Below are positions 4,370 through 6,126 of a stretch of 6,126 bases of DNA, in pieces. How positions within the stretch are numbered: position 1 is the stretch's first letter; every line of letters starts with the position of its first letter. Source of the stretch: Bacteroidota bacterium (GTDB lineage Bacteria; Bacteroidota; Bacteroidia; Cytophagales; Cyclobacteriaceae). The notes below the pieces were generated by a model. The model ran no database searches, was not told the origin of the DNA, and saw only the letters and a program-made list of their open reading frames with translations. The stretch is from assembly GCA_023417955.1 (NCBI GenBank), contig JAEZDW010000437.1, forward strand, positions 1 through 6,126, given 5' to 3'. The translations under genes were made by a program, and so were the position numbers.

Positions 4370-5578
4370 ATGGAGCGGAACATAATCCATTTTGATCTGG
4401 ATGCATTTTTCGTGGCGGTAGAATGCAAGCGCAATCCCCGACTACAGGGAAAACCACTCATTATAGGTGGAAGCAGTCGAAGAGGGGTCGTCGCCGCATG
4501 CAGTTATGAAACCCGCACATTCGGGGTGCATTCCGCTATGCCGATGTACCTCGCACTTCAGCTTTGTCCGGATGCAATAGTTATTTCTGGCGATACCGAT
4601 GCCTACCGGCAGAATTCACAGGAGATTACTGAAATCATTGCCGAAGCTGCACCTGCATTCGAAAAATCATCTATTGACGAATTCTACATCGATGCTACGG
4701 GAATGGATCGCTACTTCGGAGCTTTTAAATGGGCAGCTGAACTAAGGAAGAAAATAGTCCGCGAAAGTCATCTCCCGATTTCGCTCGCTATGTCTGTCAA
4801 TAAGCTGGTTTCAAAAGTGGCTACTGCTGAATTCAAGCCGAATGCTGAAAAACACATCACGCCAGGTTCCGAAAAAGATTTTCTCGCCCCATTATCAGTT
4901 GATAAACTTCCGATGATCGGCAAGTCGACTGCATCATTTCTTTATGACATGGGGGTACGCACGGTCCAAACGCTCCGCGAAATGCCCTTGAATTTCCTGG
5001 TAAGCGCTTTCGGTAAGAACGGACGTTCCATTTGGAATAAAGCGCACGGAATCGATGACAGTCCGGTTAATCCCTATAGTGAACAAAAATCGATTTCGAC
5101 AGAATGCACTTTTGAAGAGGATACCATTGATGTGAAGAAGTTGAAGTCGATTCTCACGACGATGGTTGAAAAGGTTTCATTCTCACTTCGCGAACAAGGA
5201 AAACTCACGTCTTGTGTAACAGTCAAAATTCGTTACGCGAATTTCGATACCGAAACGAGGCAAGTGCAGCTTCCCTATACGTCTTCGGATCACGTACTCT
5301 TGCGTACGGTGACTGAGTTGTTTGATAAACTTTACAACCGGCGAATGTTGATTCGCCTCGTCGGTGTTCGCCTGAGTGGATTGGTACATGGCAATCACCA
5401 GATTAGCCTCTTCGATGAAACTGAGGAGGAGATAAACCTCTACGCAGCTATTGATTGGATTAAAAACCGTCACGGAGTTGAAAAGCTGGTTCGCGCCACG
5501 ACTCTCGGTGTAAACAACCGCATCCGTATGGAGATGAATGTGTTCAAGGGCACATTCGGTCCGCGCAGACAGATTTGA
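4370..5578 (+). CDS. dinB: Y-family translesion DNA polymerase (DinB / Pol IV type)
   Basis: This 402-residue protein is an error-prone polymerase that copies past damaged bases. The N terminus IIHFDLDAFFVAVE supplies metal ligand Asp9 and the steric gate (Phe14, matching Phe13 of E. coli DinB). SYETRTFGVHSAMPM (45-59) is the nucleotide-binding finger motif, and SSIDEFYID (100-108) carries catalytic Asp103 and Glu104. Helix-hairpin-helix thumb residues are about 177-202 (LPMIGKSTASFLYDMGV), and the little finger spans about 240-340. QISLF (344-348) is a beta-clamp-binding motif. A 54-residue tail follows it, whereas E. coli DinB ends at its clamp motif. All catalytic residues are present. The start is fixed by the family N terminus; no Shine-Dalgarno sequence precedes it. 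It is divergent from the S24 repressor, which probably makes it damage-inducible. This pairing resembles UmuD/UmuC logic, but the S24 protein keeps a DNA-binding domain. Confidence 0.93.
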   Translation: MERNIIHFDLDAFFVAVECKRNPRLQGKPLIIGGSSRRGVVAACSYETRTFGVHSAMPMYLALQLCPDAIVISGDTDAYRQNSQEITEIIAEAAPAFEKSSIDEFYIDATGMDRYFGAFKWAAELRKKIVRESHLPISLAMSVNKLVSKVATAEFKPNAEKHITPGSEKDFLAPLSVDKLPMIGKSTASFLYDMGVRTVQTLREMPLNFLVSAFGKNGRSIWNKAHGIDDSPVNPYSEQKSISTECTFEEDTIDVKKLKSILTTMVEKVSFSLREQGKLTSCVTVKIRYANFDTETRQVQLPYTSSDHVLLRTVTELFDKLYNRRMLIRLVGVRLSGLVHGNHQISLFDETEEEINLYAAIDWIKNRHGVEKLVRATTLGVNNRIRMEMNVFKGTFGPRRQI

Positions 5579-5599
5579 TTTTCGCAAGGTAGCGCGGTA

Positions 5600-5614
5600 T
5601 GACAGAGGATGTCA
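5600..5614. repeat. Short palindrome TGACA-N5-TGTCA after dinB
   Basis: TGACA (5600-5604) and TGTCA (5610-5614) are perfect reverse complements around GAGGA. No T-run follows, so a terminator is unlikely. It could be an operator for the next gene. Its short length means chance is possible. Confidence 0.3.
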
Positions 5615-5665
5615 GTAACGATAACGTAGGTTTAAGCATTGAAATGAAAATAAAATGATAAACAT

Positions 5666-6126
5666 ATGACCCTGTTCACCAAAAATCTCGAAACCCCGCC
5701 ATTCCTGTTTTCAGAAACAAAGAAGACAGAGCTCTATTTCATTATCGCGCCGCCGCGTCACATTCTTAGCGACGTTGCTGTTTTGAAAGACGACGTACAC
5801 TATCTCATCGGTCATGGCTTTGAAGATCAACGTTCGAAAGGCCACATACCATTGTTCAGATATAACGACAAATATTTTCGTGAGATGATACGCTTTGTCG
5901 AAACCAAGGCTGCAGACTTCAAACCTTTCAATGTGCTGCTTAAAGACTTCGGCGTCTTCCAAAACGGAACAAAGCGAACGATATATATGGATATCGTTTA
6001 TAAGTCGCCGATCCAGGAGATATTCGGTAAACTGGTGAAGGAAGATCCGGGCTTTGTGCCGCACATTACGATCGCCCGAAACCTTGAAGTTGAGGATTAC
6101 TTAAGATGCTGGCCGTACCTCAAGGG
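5666..6126 (+). CDS. 2H phosphoesterase / 2'-5' RNA ligase-like (LigT family) protein, 3' end cut off
   Basis: The frame opens at ATG 5666, with an in-frame stop just upstream at 5651, and runs off the window after 153 codons. The protein shows the two repeated halves of the 2H phosphoesterase fold: GHIPLFRY (59-66) and VPHITIAR (131-138). The two His-x-Thr/Ser motifs form the active site, which in known members opens 2',3'-cyclic phosphates or makes or breaks 2'-5' RNA linkages. The second motif is intact (His133, Thr135); the first is His60-Ile-Pro62, with proline where Thr/Ser is usual. Segment TELYFIIAPP (21-30) is the usual first strand. The distance between motifs (73 residues) fits the family. 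It lies 87 bp after dinB on the same strand and may be co-transcribed; a weak -7-like TAGGTTTA is at 5627-5634. The substrate is unknown. Confidence 0.8.
   Translation, partial: MTLFTKNLETPPFLFSETKKTELYFIIAPPRHILSDVAVLKDDVHYLIGHGFEDQRSKGHIPLFRYNDKYFREMIRFVETKAADFKPFNVLLKDFGVFQNGTKRTIYMDIVYKSPIQEIFGKLVKEDPGFVPHITIARNLEVEDYLRCWPYLK

Noticed and set aside
3330..5578. Prophage CI-type immunity region
   Set aside because: XRE-S24 repressors also occur in phages, but no phage genes are visible and the divergent partner is a complete DNA polymerase, not a Cro-like or early phage gene.
5711..6064. Minus-strand open frame of 117 codons
   Set aside because: It is antisense to the 2H phosphoesterase gene, whose HIT motif and first strand are clearly recognisable; the minus frame shows no family motif.

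Overview
The window looks like chromosomal DNA of a member of the Bacteroidota, probably a free-living Cytophagales or Chitinophagales type. The evidence is the roughly 45-50% GC composition (estimated by eye), gene starts without Shine-Dalgarno sequences, promoter-like boxes matching the Bacteroidota pattern TAnnTTTG, and protein families typical of that phylum. No rRNA, tRNA, CRISPR array, transposase or integrase is visible.

Left part (1-2554, all + strand). The window opens with the last 49 codons of an RsmB-type 16S rRNA cytosine-C5 methyltransferase. A likely two-gene unit follows: a Sec-exported protein of the formylglycine-generating-enzyme/SUMF1 fold that lacks one of the two cysteines of true FGE, then a Tat-exported Gfo/Idh/MocA oxidoreductase 34 bp downstream. 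Both appear to act in the cell envelope, probably on sugar-like or polymer substrates, but no substrate can be read from the sequence.

Middle (2555-3329). About 775 bp carry no convincing gene. The stretch holds three separate short tandem arrays with the same 11-nt period, a 22-bp inverted repeat built partly from one of the arrays, a 9-bp hairpin and a terminator-like hairpin facing right. It looks like repeat-rich or decayed intergenic DNA, and its function is unknown.

Right part (3330-6126). A minus-strand regulator with an XRE helix-turn-helix and a LexA/UmuD-like S24 self-cleaving domain is divergent from a Y-family DNA polymerase (DinB/Pol IV). The 257-bp region between them contains two copies of a CTAA-N5-TTAG palindrome 32 bp apart and a pair of identical, oppositely oriented TAGCTTTG boxes. 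The arrangement looks like a self-contained DNA-damage switch. The regulator would repress itself and the polymerase, and self-cleavage at an Ala-Gly bond would release both. Downstream of dinB on the same strand, and cut by the window end, is a 2H-phosphoesterase (LigT/2'-5' RNA ligase-like) gene whose first catalytic motif is HIP instead of HxT/S. The regulator-polymerase pair with its symmetric operator region is the most coherent system here. Its parts are known families; the operator architecture and the possibly leaderless dinB transcript are the points to test.
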